64,000 nt of DNA from Zonotrichia leucophrys gambelii. Taxonomy: Eukaryota > Chordata > Aves > Passeriformes > Passerellidae. Position numbers and translations under genes: made by a program. The DNA is taken from assembly GCF_028769735.1 (NCBI RefSeq), contig NC_088172.1, positions 65,255,075-65,319,074 on the forward strand, in the 5' to 3' direction. The notes beneath the pieces are model-generated. The model ran no database searches and was not told the DNA's origin. It saw nothing but the letters and a program-made list of their open reading frames with translations. Positions 13,401 through 25,888 of the stretch are shown here, in pieces; position 1 is the stretch's first letter, and every line of letters starts with the position of its first letter.

Positions 13401-14045
13401 CAATACAGATGGAGATGTAAGCTGGGCACCAAAGGGTTGTGCCTTACAGAAGGTAGGGAAAAAAAATAGGATCACAAGCCAAGTTGAAAATAAACACAAA
13501 AGCAGAAGCAAAGAAGGTGCCAGTCAAGAAGCAGCTAAAAGAAGATGTGATCCCAGAGAATGTAAAGAGACCAGGAGGTGAAACCCTGATGTCTAGAAAT
13601 GGAATACTGAGATTAATGGCAAAAAAAAAAATCTTGCAGGCATATCTGTTGCACAATAGTAGAGCAGTCTCCCCTCACTACGTACAGTCTCTAAGCCCAG
13701 GGGCTTTGGTTTCAATGGCAGACACTTGGTGTGCTGCTCCAATATCAACTGCAGGGAAAAAATATTCAAAATTGATGGAAGAAATCTGGTCTGGGACTCA
13801 CTTTCACAGTGTGAGGAGACTGCAGTTTGCTCCTGTGGGGTGTGAAAAGGCAGGTAAGAGCGTGCCTGACCCCTGTCTGGAGGAGCAGGGCCTCTGTCAG
13901 CAGGGCAGTTATATTTACAAGGAGTCTCAGATATCACAGCATGGCAGGTAGGAAAAAAAGCAAAAGTGGCCCAAGCAGACCCTGAAAAAGCACAGTAATA
14001 TTTCAGATTATGTGGCACTCTTAAGAAACATAGAGCTTTATTCAG

Positions 14046-14100
14046 CTTCATCAATGATCACTGTGGGTTCCTTCCAACTCCAATATTCTGTGATATGTGT
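14046..14100 (+). mobile_element. CR1 LINE 3' end fragment
   Basis: The blocks gatcactgtgggttccttcc and aactccaatattctgtgata are the terminal segment of avian CR1 in sense orientation (GATCnCTGTGGGTCCCTTCCAACT, then an ATTCTGTGA tail). Nothing upstream of about 14046 could be aligned with confidence, so the element is very short or its 5' part has decayed. Confidence 0.85.
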
Positions 14101-16466
14101 AAGATAGCTTTTAGCTTTTGAATCTGTCTGCCCATGGTAAACCACTTGCACATGTCTAGCCAAGAATCAAGTAAGGAGACAGCCTGGACCCTCTCTGATT
14201 AGGATCTACCAGCTACAGCACATTCCCAGTTAGGGCAGATAGAGCAGAAGGAGTTAGTTTATTGTTTCAGCAGGCTCACCCTAACCAGCCCTGCAATGCC
14301 AGCAGCCTGGTTTCCAGCTTATTTTATCATTTGGGCTTCTTTCACTCTTCCCACCTCTCACTTCTCTGGTGTCTCAGCTCCTTTTCCTCCTGTCTGAGCT
14401 GGACCCCATAGGACTGCTGAGGAGCAGCAGCAGAGGCTGGCTGGGAGTGAAAAGATGCTTGGTCTGACCAGGCAGGGCAGAGCAGCAGTCTCATAGAGCA
14501 GGCTGCAGGTGGGTTACTCTTCATGTGTGACTGCCTTCTTGCTTGCCATGCCCAGCAAGCTAAAGCAGTGTTGGGAGATGTTCTAGCGCAGGCTGCAAAC
14601 AAGCATCAGTGGATGGGGAGTTTAGTGGTGAGGAGCTGCCTCCTGGTGTGGCCGCCCTGCAGTGCTCCAGGGGGTCAAAGTTTGCTAGAAATGTCTTTGG
14701 GAGCTGCCAGCACCACAGAGGTGATGGGCAGACATCCCAAGGAAAAGCAGTGCCTTGCTGCAGGAGCTGTTGGCACCCTGGGCCACCACAGCCGTGTCAC
14801 TGGCTTGGGCTTGCTCTTCTACATGGCGAGAAGCCAGCTTGCTGTAGGACTTACAACTCTCAGCAAGTTTTGCCTGTCTATCTGAGAGGAGGATTTATTC
14901 CAGGGTTTTGCTGCCTTTTCTGCTGCAATTTTCCTGCTCTGAGTGTATGAAACACTTGAGGTGAGTCTGATTTCCCTGACAGTCCCAAGGGGAATGAGAG
15001 GAAGCCTCAAGGAAAGGCAGAAAATTAAAGATTTAATGACTTATAGATGCTCTGCTCAGCCTCCCAGTCTCTGGTAAGATTAAAAGCTTGACCTGCTTCC
15101 TATGTATCTCATGGCTGGATTTTTGTTATATTTGAACAGAGCAATGCCAGGCCTGTAGGACCTGTGTCTCTGTTCCTTCTGCTGGGAAATGCACTGTAGG
15201 GAGCAAGGGTTCATGAGCCAGGCCTCTCTGTGGGTCAGAGGGCAAAGAAATGGGGACAAAATACATTTAAAAAAAAACTTCAGAGCGGCACATGAAACAT
15301 TAAAATCTGATTGAAAACCATGTGCAGCTGCGTCTCCTCTTCCGCACAAGTTAACGCTCACAAGGTTCCAAAAAGTAGGACATGGGGAAAGAGTTTAGGC
15401 TGATAAACTAGCAGCAAACATATTTCTAAACCATTTTTCCCAAAATCTCTGTCAGTCTGGAGTGCCACAGACACCTTATGGACACCTAATTCCTTTCATA
15501 TAATGAATTTCTTAAATAATGATCCTCCTTTAATTCTTTCCACTGCCCTGTAAAAGGCAAAGATGTTCTCTGAAAGACTAGATTGAAATATTTGGGTGAG
15601 CATTTGTATTTAGGTTTCTTAGTGTAGAATTCATATAAGACACCTGAACAACTGAAGATGTCAAAATTTCTGGCCTCAAAATACAAAACTTTCTGACAGA
15701 GCACCCTCAAATATACTGTGCACTTTAGGAGTGGTTGTGGACATCCTCCAGTCTCGTGCAAAGAACTCTTATTGTGGCTTAAACTTACTTCTATCAAGTA
15801 AATGAAGTTTAAATTCCTTCACATATAACTACCCCTGAAGTGAAAGCACATTTATAAAATTATAGGAGATCAAACTTATAAAAGTTCATAAACGTAGGAG
15901 TACTTATAAGCCTTTCATAAAGGCTTCTAAAACCTATTACTTGAAGGTAATTTCTCCTCCTAAAATTAAATTTTAATTTCTTACAGCAAACAGGGCAGAA
16001 TTTTACCACAAGGATAGAGTTTTGTTTGTTGTAGACTTTCACTCCAGATCAAACTGGGTTAATAAACTTCTGAAATATGTAATGAACCTTTCTCAAGTTT
16101 ACAGTTTATGTTGTTATCTGATATTAGCAAAATTAAACCCATCTTCATTGGGAAATGTAGCCTGAGGTTTAATTTTTAAGCTGACCATGCAGCAATAGGC
16201 AGCAAACTGAGCCCCATGCTTGTTATTCAAAACATGCTGGGCCATTCATCTCTGAATTTAAAGTGAACTTTAAGCACTTTGGTGACTAAAGAGCAAACAA
16301 AGAGCACCAAAAAGATCACATATATGTTTTAAGTTATACATGCTTTAGTCAGTTGTTGGATTTTGGATCAAGTAAGCATGGCAGAGTACAAAATCCAATT
16401 GGGAAGATCTCTATAAACACTTCAGCATCTTCTATCTGTGTATTTTGGTGGCATTTTAAATGTTCG

Positions 16467-16502
16467 GGTATAGATATAGGTATAGATATAGGTATAGATA
16501 TA
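16467..16502. repeat. 12-bp minisatellite, three perfect copies
   Basis: The unit ggtatagatata occurs exactly three times in tandem (16467-16478, 16479-16490, 16491-16502). The identity of the copies suggests a recent or still changing array. It translates as a Gly-Ile-Asp-Ile repeat in one short open frame, which is a by-product of the repeat. Confidence 0.95.
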
Positions 16503-16823
16503 CATGAAAGAATTAGATTTTTTCCCTATTTCCATTTAGGTTGAATCTAGTAACAACTTTTATTTTATCTAGAGAAGCCTACAGAAAACTTTTTTATCTT
16601 TTCTACTCCAAAAACTCTCCTGGTACTGGAGATAAACCAGCTTTAGACTCTCATAAGGTCTCTTGGTTGCCTAACCAGACACAGACAAGTCTTTACCAAT
16701 TCCCTGACTCATTAAGAGCTGGTTAAAAGGAACTGGTCTGCCCCAGCTCTTTGGGCTCTGCACAAGTGGCTGGAGTCAGGGTTTGAATGAGGCTGTGGAG
16801 CTGGAGGCCTTGTAGCTATGAGA

Positions 16824-16840
16824 GCAGGGCAGGGCAGGGC
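16824..16840. repeat. short (AGGGC)n run
   Basis: Three copies of the pentamer agggc following gc in a GC-richer local context. G-triplets at this spacing could support a weak G-quadruplex on the plus strand. Confidence 0.7.
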
Positions 16841-19800
16841 TGTATTCACACATAAACGTGCCATTTAGGCAAAAGTTAAAGCAGAACTAGAACAATTATT
16901 CAGCTCCAAGCAGGCTTTAAACGTAAAATGTAGTTTAGACCCTTCAGGCAGCAAGCAGAAAGATGTTTTGTCACTAGTGTTTAAAACTATGAAAGTGGAA
17001 CATATTTTTCCACCAGTGCTGCAATAACCCACTGTGCAAGGCGGGGTTAATTTTTTTCTTTCATCACAAGCGAGTCCCTTGAAGTGTTGTTCAATGTCTG
17101 AAATAAAATCTGAATGTCTCCTCTGACAGTGTGATGCTCTGGGCCTCTCTTTTCTCCTTGGGTCCCCATCCCACTGGACATGCCATCACATTAAACGTGT
17201 ATTATTTAAGATGGGAGAAGGCATGATGTGTCCTGTACTAATGGCAATATTTTTAGGATTACCTACCAGGACACTACCTTGGTCACTGGCATATTGCCAC
17301 AGAGTGGAACAATAATTAGCAGACTTCCACATGCCTCTGTAAAATATTGTTATTAATTTGCTATTTTTTTTACTCTTTTTAATGCCCCTCTGCCCTTTCC
17401 TGTTTTATTGCAGGATGGTCTAAGGCTTCTTTGATTTCAGTTAGTATATATGGAGAGAGAAATAACATTCCCTTGCCCCAGAGAGATGCAAGGACCCATA
17501 ACTCCAGTGAGATGTGGAGGCTTCTGAACAGAGTGTGTGGACACAATGAAACAGAATAGAAGACATCAATAATTGGAGAAACATTGGTGCTGATACTTAA
17601 CATTTCATGACATTAGTTAAACAGAAATTTATTTAGGCATTGAAGTCAATGGACAAATGAAGTTCTCATCTCATTGGTGCAAGAGAGCATTTACTGACAT
17701 GCCTCACCAGAGATAAAAATTTTACTGTCTGTGTTTCAAAATGCTGGCCTTGGCCATGAGCCAAATTGTTTTGTACCTACTTTTTTTAAGCACAGGGAGA
17801 TTCTGTCATTAGCTCTGGCTGCAGTTGTTTATGACTGTTGCTCTGCAACTTGGTGTCCTTACAAAAAATTTGATTTTTCAAGAGAATTGAAGAACCCAGC
17901 TATTTTTACTTGGCAAAACAATGTCTGAGAGGGGATGTGACTGCTGAGTGCAAATACATCAAGGAGCAGTAAACCTGAGGGAGGTGAAAAAAGCTATTTA
18001 AACTAAAAAGTAACTTGGCACATGAACAAACAAATGCTAAGTGGTCATGAATAAAATTAACAAAAGTAGAAGCAGGTTGCCAATGATCCAAACAATGAGG
18101 AAAGACCTTTCCAAAAGAAGAAATGCAAGCACAATAGTGAAGTATTTTTAGAACGAAGTTTAACTAGTTCCTGAAAGGGAATAAGGAGATTCAGTTTGTT
18201 GCCATGGCTAAGCAGAATGGCCTGAGATCACTTCCATGCCAGGAGGATATTTGAGTGAATAAACTCTTTCTGCTGTCTCCTTGCATCCTATTTAACACTA
18301 GCAAAGAGTGCAGGTTCAGTAGTGGAAAGCAAAGCAAAGAGGTGGCATAGCACAACTCAGTCACGTCACTTAACTGAAAATTCAGAAAGCTGAGAATCTG
18401 GTGAATGATACAGAGTGAACCCTTATTCATGTCCCTCTTGAGATGCTGGAGGACTGGAGTAATGTCCAAGATTCACATCAGAAGGCAGCCATTTGTTTTT
18501 ACCAATTAATACTTTCCTATTTTCTGTATTTAAAAGATATTTAAAGAAAAAAAAACAAAAAGCAAAACACTTTTCATATATGAATAAAAGGTGAGATCTC
18601 CCAAGCACACAAAGCCAGACACTCTGGGAAAGAGATGATCATTCCAACACCTAAATAACTAATCTTTAGTTAAACTAGTGTTGATTATTAAACGGAGCAC
18701 CTGTCTGCAAGCCTTACAAGTGTCTGTAGGACCACTGATCCTTTGATTACATGCTAATTTAACTTTCCATCTTTGAAGAGTACTTCCCTTTAACAGATAC
18801 CATAATATTGCTGAAGTGTTTGCTCTATTTCCTGACTTGACTTTTACTCTGCCACTGTCACAGTTCTTTAATCACCAAATACTCTTTTGTTACATGTGAA
18901 GAAGACATCAACAACTTCTATCGTGTCAAGTGAAAATGTACCAGGCAAAAATCAAACACCTTCTTAAAAATACAGTTTGACTATTGACATTTAATGAGAC
19001 ACATCCCTTATTCAGCTGCAACAATGTCCCTCCATTCTTTCCAAAATTATGTGGCCACCTGCTTGTACTGATAAAATAATTAGATCTAAAATGTGAAGAT
19101 CAAACTAAATATACAAAGGTATTTCCTAGCTTTTCCCAAAACTGCTAGACAGACTGCTAAGTCTCAAATATCTCATACACTACCATTTACTTAACTATCA
19201 ATCTTCTAGCTGGACAGCTTATTAATTTTCTCACCAAGAAGTCCCACAAACCATGCTGCCCATCACTTGAAGATTCCACCTTGAGAATGTTGTATGAGAT
19301 GCTGCCACTTTGTTTGCCTTTTATTCTGTCCCTTGGCTGAGTGACATGCCAGTTTTGTACTAGGTCCAAGTCTTCATTCCTTGAAGGAGCAACTCTCCCA
19401 CCAATTTCTGATGAAGTCTTGTGGAGCCATCACCCAACATATTGCTCAGTACGGCCCAGCCACTGTCCTCAGGAAACAAGCAGTGAAGATCCCAGTTTTA
19501 CCATAATTATGAGGAAGATCTTTTCACTGTCCTTGTGAGCAGCTGTTGATTAACCTCATTTCCTGGGTGCAGAGTGTGCAGACAGCCTTTGTGTCTTGGG
19601 AAGTGATCCATGCACAATTGCCTCACTTCTCAGGACCATTATCATCAACTCTTCCTCTTTGCTGATCCTTTGGAAAGGGGATAATTTTTCCCAGGCTGTT
19701 CATTACTGTGAACAAGGGAAGGAGGGACAGGAACAGCAGCCACAGTTTGACAAATGACCCTTAGTAACAGATTAAACAAATAGTAAAAATTAGCTATGCT

Positions 19801-21889
19801 ACAAACTCCATTAACTCTCTCTACCTTCACTTCTGCACAGGCACCTTCCTTCCCACCTGCCTCCATATAACCGGCTCAAAGAGATCTTCTCAGGGTCCTT
19901 AATTATCAGGAACACATTAATGGAGAGGAAGGATGACCAAAGCACACACAATTAGTCACTGAATATAATTGTAAACCAGGACAGATTCAATGACTAATTG
20001 GTTCTCAAATCCAGCATTGCCTAGACACCAATAGGAATGCCCAGATTGGGAGTGCTCTGCCCTCAGTAATCACTTTCACACCAAAAACTGTGCCACAATG
20101 ACTTAGATTAACAAGAAAAAAGAGTGTGTGCAGCAGTATCAATTGTTGTGATACCCCACTCAATGGACCCTCACCATCTCTGGAAATGAGAAGGTGCAGA
20201 GTTTGTGCAGACCTTTTTTTGTCTCTCATTTGGAGCTGAGGAGACAGCAAGGCTTAGAGCACAATCTGTCAGTTTAGGACACAGGACTGGACAAACCATC
20301 CTAACTTTGTCAGATATTTTTGAAAGACTCCTTCTTGTAGGAATATATTCATGCTTGCAGCTTGAGCACAAAAATAGTGTTTCTGCATTGGTTAATCTCT
20401 ATGGTGTGGATTAGTAGAGGCTGTGAAAATAGACCTCTGACCATATCTGGCATGGTTGTTCTTATGGTCTGATGTTGGAGACATCCTTGCCTTCCTGCTC
20501 AGCCTGTGCCACCATGTCTCCTCTTGTGACCATGCAGCTGGTAGTGGAATTTAGCACTGGGCCACACCTCCTATCCTTTGCATGATCATGCTAACTTCTT
20601 ATCTTTTCCTAAGCTTTATCTGGAAAGGGCCCTTTTCCCTCCTGCTATTGCTTTATGTTAGTCTTCTAGTTCATTTAATGACAATATTTGCATGGAAGTA
20701 GTAAATGAGGCCAAGCTGTCTTCAATTGCCTTACCAATTTTGACTAAGGTCACCAAATTCTGCCCTGCTGTTAAACAGGTGCATCTTTTAAACCTCACTA
20801 GAGATTTTCTTTCAGTAACTCCCTCCTTTGAAGGCAAATCCCTTAAACTAAAACTCTTCTCCCAGCTCTGCAAGGAAGATCTTGACTCCGATGTGCCACT
20901 TTTCCAATGTGCACGGAGACGTCTTCTCCTGGAGCAATTGGAGATTTTTGTAACAGGGTGTGGTCCAATGAGGAGTGCTGGCCTTGTCATTAGACTATAC
21001 CTGGGTCTCATTTCTCAATGGCCATGACTGAGATCACCTAAACAGCCTTTAACCCATCCCACTGATGTTGTAAATCCCAACTACTTATCCCACATCACAA
21101 AGCATAACAAAAAGGAAAGCAGAGGCTACAGAGTTTCTTTCCTTACTCTACTTATGTGCCTGTTATTTCTTACCAACAAGTTACTGCATCAGCATATTAA
21201 AGTAGCTGATTTTATAAATTGAACAAATTTCTGTCTTTATTTCTTAATTTTTCTTCACAGTAATGGAGATTAGTCTGAATCAGTCTAAACACTTCACAGA
21301 AAAACTTTCATTTAAAATCATCTGCATGAAGTACAGAATTGGAGAATGGAAGAGTTTATCTGTTGGTCAGCCAAGCACAGGGAAGAGAATTCACAGTTTA
21401 AAAAGACAACAGTGAGCCTCAGTTAAATCTATTTTTTTGTATGTGGTGTTTACCAAAACATTACATGTCAGTGAAATGTTCAGAGGGTCCTTTTGGGCCA
21501 ATGCTGTGTCACAGCTTCACTTCTGCCATTCCATTACTGCAATGAACTTTTCAGTAATAAACACTGAGATCTCATCAGTCTGTTGTGAAGGATTCCTTGC
21601 AATAAGTCTGGAAGTTTCATTTGTACAATTTTGATACGCATCAGGTTACACACTTCAGTCTCCATCTGTAAAATGACATCTAAAATGCCTGGATGCCAAA
21701 CGTTTAATATTGCTGTCCTCCTTTTCCAGTTTTACTTTAATTTACAAATAACATGTCAAACAAATAGCCATTCTTACTTGTACTGGGGCAGATATGTGCT
21801 GAAGGCCAGATTGCTTCATCAGGTCAGAAGATATCAATAACTTCAGCATGTTAGTATCATCAACCATAGTCTATGAAGAAGCAGGACAC

Positions 21890-21953
21890 TTGTGCAGGTG
21901 CCTGTACACATGAGCACACACAAGTGCATAGGTGTGCACACACATATGCACTG
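21890..21953. repeat. degenerate CA/TG-rich purine-pyrimidine alternating tract
   Basis: Mixed runs such as tgtacacatgagcacacaca and gtgtgcacacacatatgcac alternate purine and pyrimidine over most of about 60 bases. This is a decayed CA microsatellite and has the sequence character associated with left-handed Z-DNA. Confidence 0.7.
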
Positions 21954-22861
21954 TAAGGAGCAGGAAATACAGTGAGAATTTTAGAAAAATCTTCTGCATT
22001 TTGCCTTTAAAATCCCTAGGTCTGGATACCTAAGAGACAGCTTATCCTTAGCACCGAGAAAGTTTCTTTTCCCAGCATGGAATCCCAATAGTAGCCAGAG
22101 GCCTGAGGAGTTTGGGGTGCAAAGGAAGGGCCAGGACAATGTCTGACCTCCCATCACAGGCCACTCCTGACACCAGCACATTTCTAGAAAGAGGACAAGC
22201 CTGAGACACTGTCCTGAGAGCCCCTTGCCCTCTGTCCTTCACTGCCAAGTCAAAGAAGGAGGAAATCTCACTTTCAGTTCATGGAAACAGAGCTGTAGAG
22301 AACACACACAATCATCTTGCAAATAACTACCTACCGCAAGTAGCACCTCATTTGGAAATTGAAAAGTCTGGGTCTCTTAAAAGTGATGTATGTTTGACTC
22401 CTGACAAAACCACAAGAGGAACATTTTGGGGTGAAGAGTGAAAATCTGGCAAGCCACACTATGTGAAATCTCTGAAAGATTAATTTGTTGGACTAAGTGT
22501 CTGTGTAGCCCAGCTTCCCTATTTGTCCAAAGTCATAAAGAAGAATTTCTGTACACCACCTAGCCTGTATCTGTCTCCATGATGAAGGCTTGATTTCTCA
22601 TTTAGGAGCTATAAAATCCTTCACTTCAGTGAGAACCTGTTTAAGGAGTACTGCTGGGCTACAGAGGGCTCTTTTTTTATACAGACAGATAGAAGACTAA
22701 ATCATCAGTTTTGATTGCCATAAGAAATGCAAATAACAGTGTGTGTGTCTGAATCACTACTAATCCAACACTGTTTCAGGGAAACTGCAGTAAAAACTGT
22801 TGTGAGTGCTTTGTAAATAATTTTAGCTCCCTTTGAGTCCTTAGTTGTACTGATTAACTCC

Positions 22862-23065
22862 AGGGTTGGGGTATCCATCACCTCTCTGGGCTACCTGTTC
22901 CAGTGTTTTGTCATCCACATTGCCAAAAAAATTTCTTCCTTGTATCTAATCCAAATCTGCCCTCCTTTAGTTTGAAACCACTACCCCATGCTCCCTTGCA
23001 ACAGCCTGCTGAAAAGCTTGTCCTGATCTTTCTTGCAGGGATTATTCAAGGGGACTACAGAAGTG
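22862..23065 (-). mobile_element. CR1 LINE internal 3' UTR fragment
   Basis: The plus strand reads as the complement of CR1: catcacctctctgggctacc, tgttccagtgttttgtcatc, then a segment corresponding to AATTTCTTCCTnnTATCTAATC, the conserved TTTGAAACCACTACCCCATG block and a TCTTTCTTGCAGG block. The element is therefore in sense on the minus strand. It lacks the terminal tail at the low-coordinate end and all ORF2 sequence at the other, so it is truncated at both ends. Confidence 0.88.
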
Positions 23066-23405
23066 ATTCTGAAGTGCTGTGTTCAGGCTCTGGTTCTGTG
23101 ATCCCCTAAGCTGGGCAGCATTCATGTCTGCACTTGGTCATAGTGTTGTGAGCGAGTACTTTGAGTGTGGAGTCTGGGGCTGTCAGCAGGTTGCAGATAG
23201 ACAAGTAAGCTCACCACAGATGTGGTCAGAGATTTCTGCTGCTCTTAGAGGTCAAGTCTACCCTTAGTGAAGTGCTGCAGGGAAAGGAGTTGCCTCAAAA
23301 AGGGTCAAGTTCCTAAAGAAGAGAGAAACCGAGAACCACGAGTCATTGCCCATTGCAAAGCCAAGTAATATCACTCTAAATTTTTATGAGGAGAAACACT
23401 TAAAA

Positions 23406-23460
23406 TAATAGAATCATTTAGGATTGAAAAGACCCTTAAAATCCAACACACATTGCCTTC
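23406..23460 (-). mobile_element. CR1 LINE 3' terminal fragment
   Basis: The segment aatagaatcatttaggattg followed by aaaagacccttaaaatccaa matches the complement of a CR1 3' end (AGAATCATTTAGGTTGGAAAAGACCTTTAAGATC). The orientation is minus, the same as the fragment at 22862-23065, but the piece is the terminal end and lies at higher coordinates. It is therefore a separate insertion or a rearranged part of that one. Confidence 0.75.
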
Positions 23461-24136
23461 TTTTTTGCTTCTAAAGGATGAAGCTGACAGAAACACATTG
23501 ATTTCATTGAATTCACATAAATTGTGAGTTTCTCTAATTTTGCCAGCCAGGAGTTTCACAAGAACATTACCAAGTAAGATTTCCGAAACACTGCTCTTAG
23601 GTTTGGAATTTTGTGAGAATAGTCTTTTCCCCTGGAATTGTGGTGGTCTTGTTTCATGTGAAAAGTAGAAACACCGAGGTCTCAAAATGAGACAGAGAAT
23701 TCCAGCAACACGGGAATCAAATGGGAACTTTCTAAAAGGTATGGTTTGGTATGAGTTTGCTGATGAAATGGGCAGAACTAACTTGTTTTTCTCAGAACCC
23801 TGTTCTATCTGAGTCTCTGTCCGTGCCAGTTCATATCCCACCAGTTAGGATGGTGTGCAGGGTTCAGTTCTTTACAGAGGTCCTGTACAGGGAATCTCAT
23901 TCTGCATGGGGAGAGCAGCTGTTAACAACTCTGTGAGGTCTGAGCTTCAGAGAGTTAACTCACAGCTCACCTCTGAATTTGACCCTGTGAACTAACACAG
24001 CAGCTTCCTTCCAACCCTCCCAGTATCTCCTTGATGAAAAAGTTTTTAAACACAATATCAGAAAAGAGTGTGGTTAAAAACTATGTGGTTAGCAGAGAGT
24101 TTTGTCTACCCCTGAAAAAAAGAAACTCAAAGTAAA

Positions 24137-24230
24137 TATTTACAGTCTGCTCATTAGAAGTTTAGACACAAACCTACTAGAGCTATTTACAGTTTGCTAG
24201 TTAGGAGTTTAGATACACACTAATATCAGC
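24137..24230. repeat. 47-bp tandem duplication, two diverged copies
   Basis: Copy 1 is 24137-24183 and copy 2 is 24184-24230. Both start tatttacagt and end agc or cagc. An ungapped comparison gives about 35 of 47 matches, with the first 30 bases better conserved than the last 17. This is an old head-to-tail duplication. Confidence 0.85.
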
Positions 24231-25828
24231 ACTCAAGAATTAGTCACTCTTCCTACTCCCATTATGCAATGAATTCAAGAGAAGAGTTTCCTTCTGTGAT
24301 GTTTGCTGTGGGGAAGGTGTATTTAACCACAGGGCAGCTGGCCAGAGATGCAGAGCTCCCACTGAGGAGGTGCCACCTCTCTAGCATCCAAGGCAGCATT
24401 ATGTGAACAATCTGAATCCTTCAAAGGGTCTGGCCATGGCAGAACACCCACACACCCTAGTAAGTTGCCTTGGTCCCCTTTTTATGAGGTTACTTCTCAA
24501 AGGTGGCTAAGTTCAGAGTGGTTTGACAGCAAGCAACTAGGCAGAGGTCTTCTACATGGGCACCTGCTTTGTTCTAGGCTCTGTTTTCCATGCCATCTGT
24601 GTATGCACCAATGCTGCCAGCTGCCTGCTCTCCAGGCTGCTCAATATCTTGAGAGAAACCAAACAAGCAAACCAGAAGCCACAGGCAGGCTCTGCCTGCC
24701 TCTGCCCCAGAGAGAAGAACTGTGTGTCACAGCTTGTGCTTCAGTCCTGCACAGGCACTCACTGCTTCACATTAACCACTGCGTGTGTTCACCAGGCACT
24801 TCCTGGGAAAAAGCCCCTGGGAAACACAGCTTTATGCCATTGAAAAGGGTCCGAAATACAGCTATGAAAACAGTTGCCTTTTTTATTTTCCTTCCGGCAT
24901 AATTTATATTTATTTTTAACATGGCAAAAAGCTTCTACAAAAATCACTCCATTACAGGAAAAGGACAAAGAAGAGTGAGATTGAAATGCAGCCCAAGCAG
25001 GTGCATGTTGCCCTCCCAAGTGCTGTTTCCCTTCTTTCCCATTCCCTTCTCCTTTGACATAGCTGAAAAGTTGTTTTCTTAGCACAGCTGGAAAGTGAGT
25101 TGATTGTGAACTCAAGCAGGATACTTTTGGGCAGCCATGAGTTAAGAACTGGTTAATATTAGTTCAAGTAAACAGGGCTATTAGTTTTACCTTTCCAAAA
25201 TGTGATAATAAAACAATAATGTAAGTCACCGATTCCTGGCCTTTCTCCAGTATTCTGAAGTTTTGTTATGATTTACTGGATACAACAATGTCAGGCAAAT
25301 CTATTATCTTTCAGATGGCTGTTTATCTCAAGCCTGGTCTCCAGACCTGACTTTTTTTTCAAGGCATGCAGCTTTATCTTGAATTCACAGAGACTGACCT
25401 GTCTGACTCCTGCTAGAATATGCTATGGTTACTTTCCAAATGATACACAAATATATACATGAAAAAGCAAAAACTAAGCATATGGTGATGCCAGAATTTT
25501 AGTTACATTTTGTGTTGGGGCATGTTCTGAGTTTATTTTACTTTTAATCTCTCTGGTGGAATTAAACTCATGGTATACAATAGCATGCCTACATCAAAAC
25601 ACCGGCAGATACATTGAGTGATAACATTTTGGTCTCCAATTCCACTGACATAAACTCCAGAGTGGGTCTCCTTCTCCTCTTGATGATCTTTACAAGTTCC
25701 ACTTTTACTTTTTGTTTTGTTGGACTGGTTTTTTGTTTTGTTTTCCTTTCTTTTAATCTGGAATTTGAACCTATTGCATGCAATGAAATGACACATCAGT
25801 AAGATTAGCTCCAGGCCCCAATATATTA

Positions 25829-25888
25829 AAGGTGGGGTAATTGCAGTGTGCAATTACTTTACATAAGGTGGGGAATTACAATGTGTGG
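25829..25888. repeat. short direct repeat, 36-bp offset
   Basis: The segment aaggtggggtaattgcagtg at 25829 recurs as aaggtggggaattacaatgt at 25865. Flanking copies of ccaggcccca (about 25811) and ccaggcctca (about 25891) suggest a small nested duplication. Confidence 0.65.

Larger units (their letters stand above)
5361..14045. other. non-coding sequence with simple repeats, no gene seen
   Basis: This stretch holds small simple repeats (AAT/AAC at 6911-6940, CA at 7291-7304, poly-C at 10408-10423) and a strongly purine-biased plus strand at about 12.73-13.65 kb. Open frames reach 191 codons (11459-12034, plus strand) and 176 codons (12828-13358, minus strand), but they overlap frames on the opposite strand, show no family motif, and lack a consistent pattern of exon and splice sites. 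Confidence 0.5.
14101..22860. other. non-coding sequence, no gene seen
   Basis: AT-leaning, unique-looking sequence with a 12-bp minisatellite at 16467-16502, an AGGGC run at 16824-16840 and a CA/TG-alternating patch at about 21890-21953. Open frames at 20658-21027 run in both directions over the same bases (111 and 117 codons) but resemble nothing I recognise. No CR1 signature is visible. Confidence 0.5.

Noticed and set aside
20658..21027. Two opposing frames of 111 and 117 codons
   Set aside because: They cover the same bases in opposite directions with no known family resemblance. Noted as odd but not supportable as a gene.
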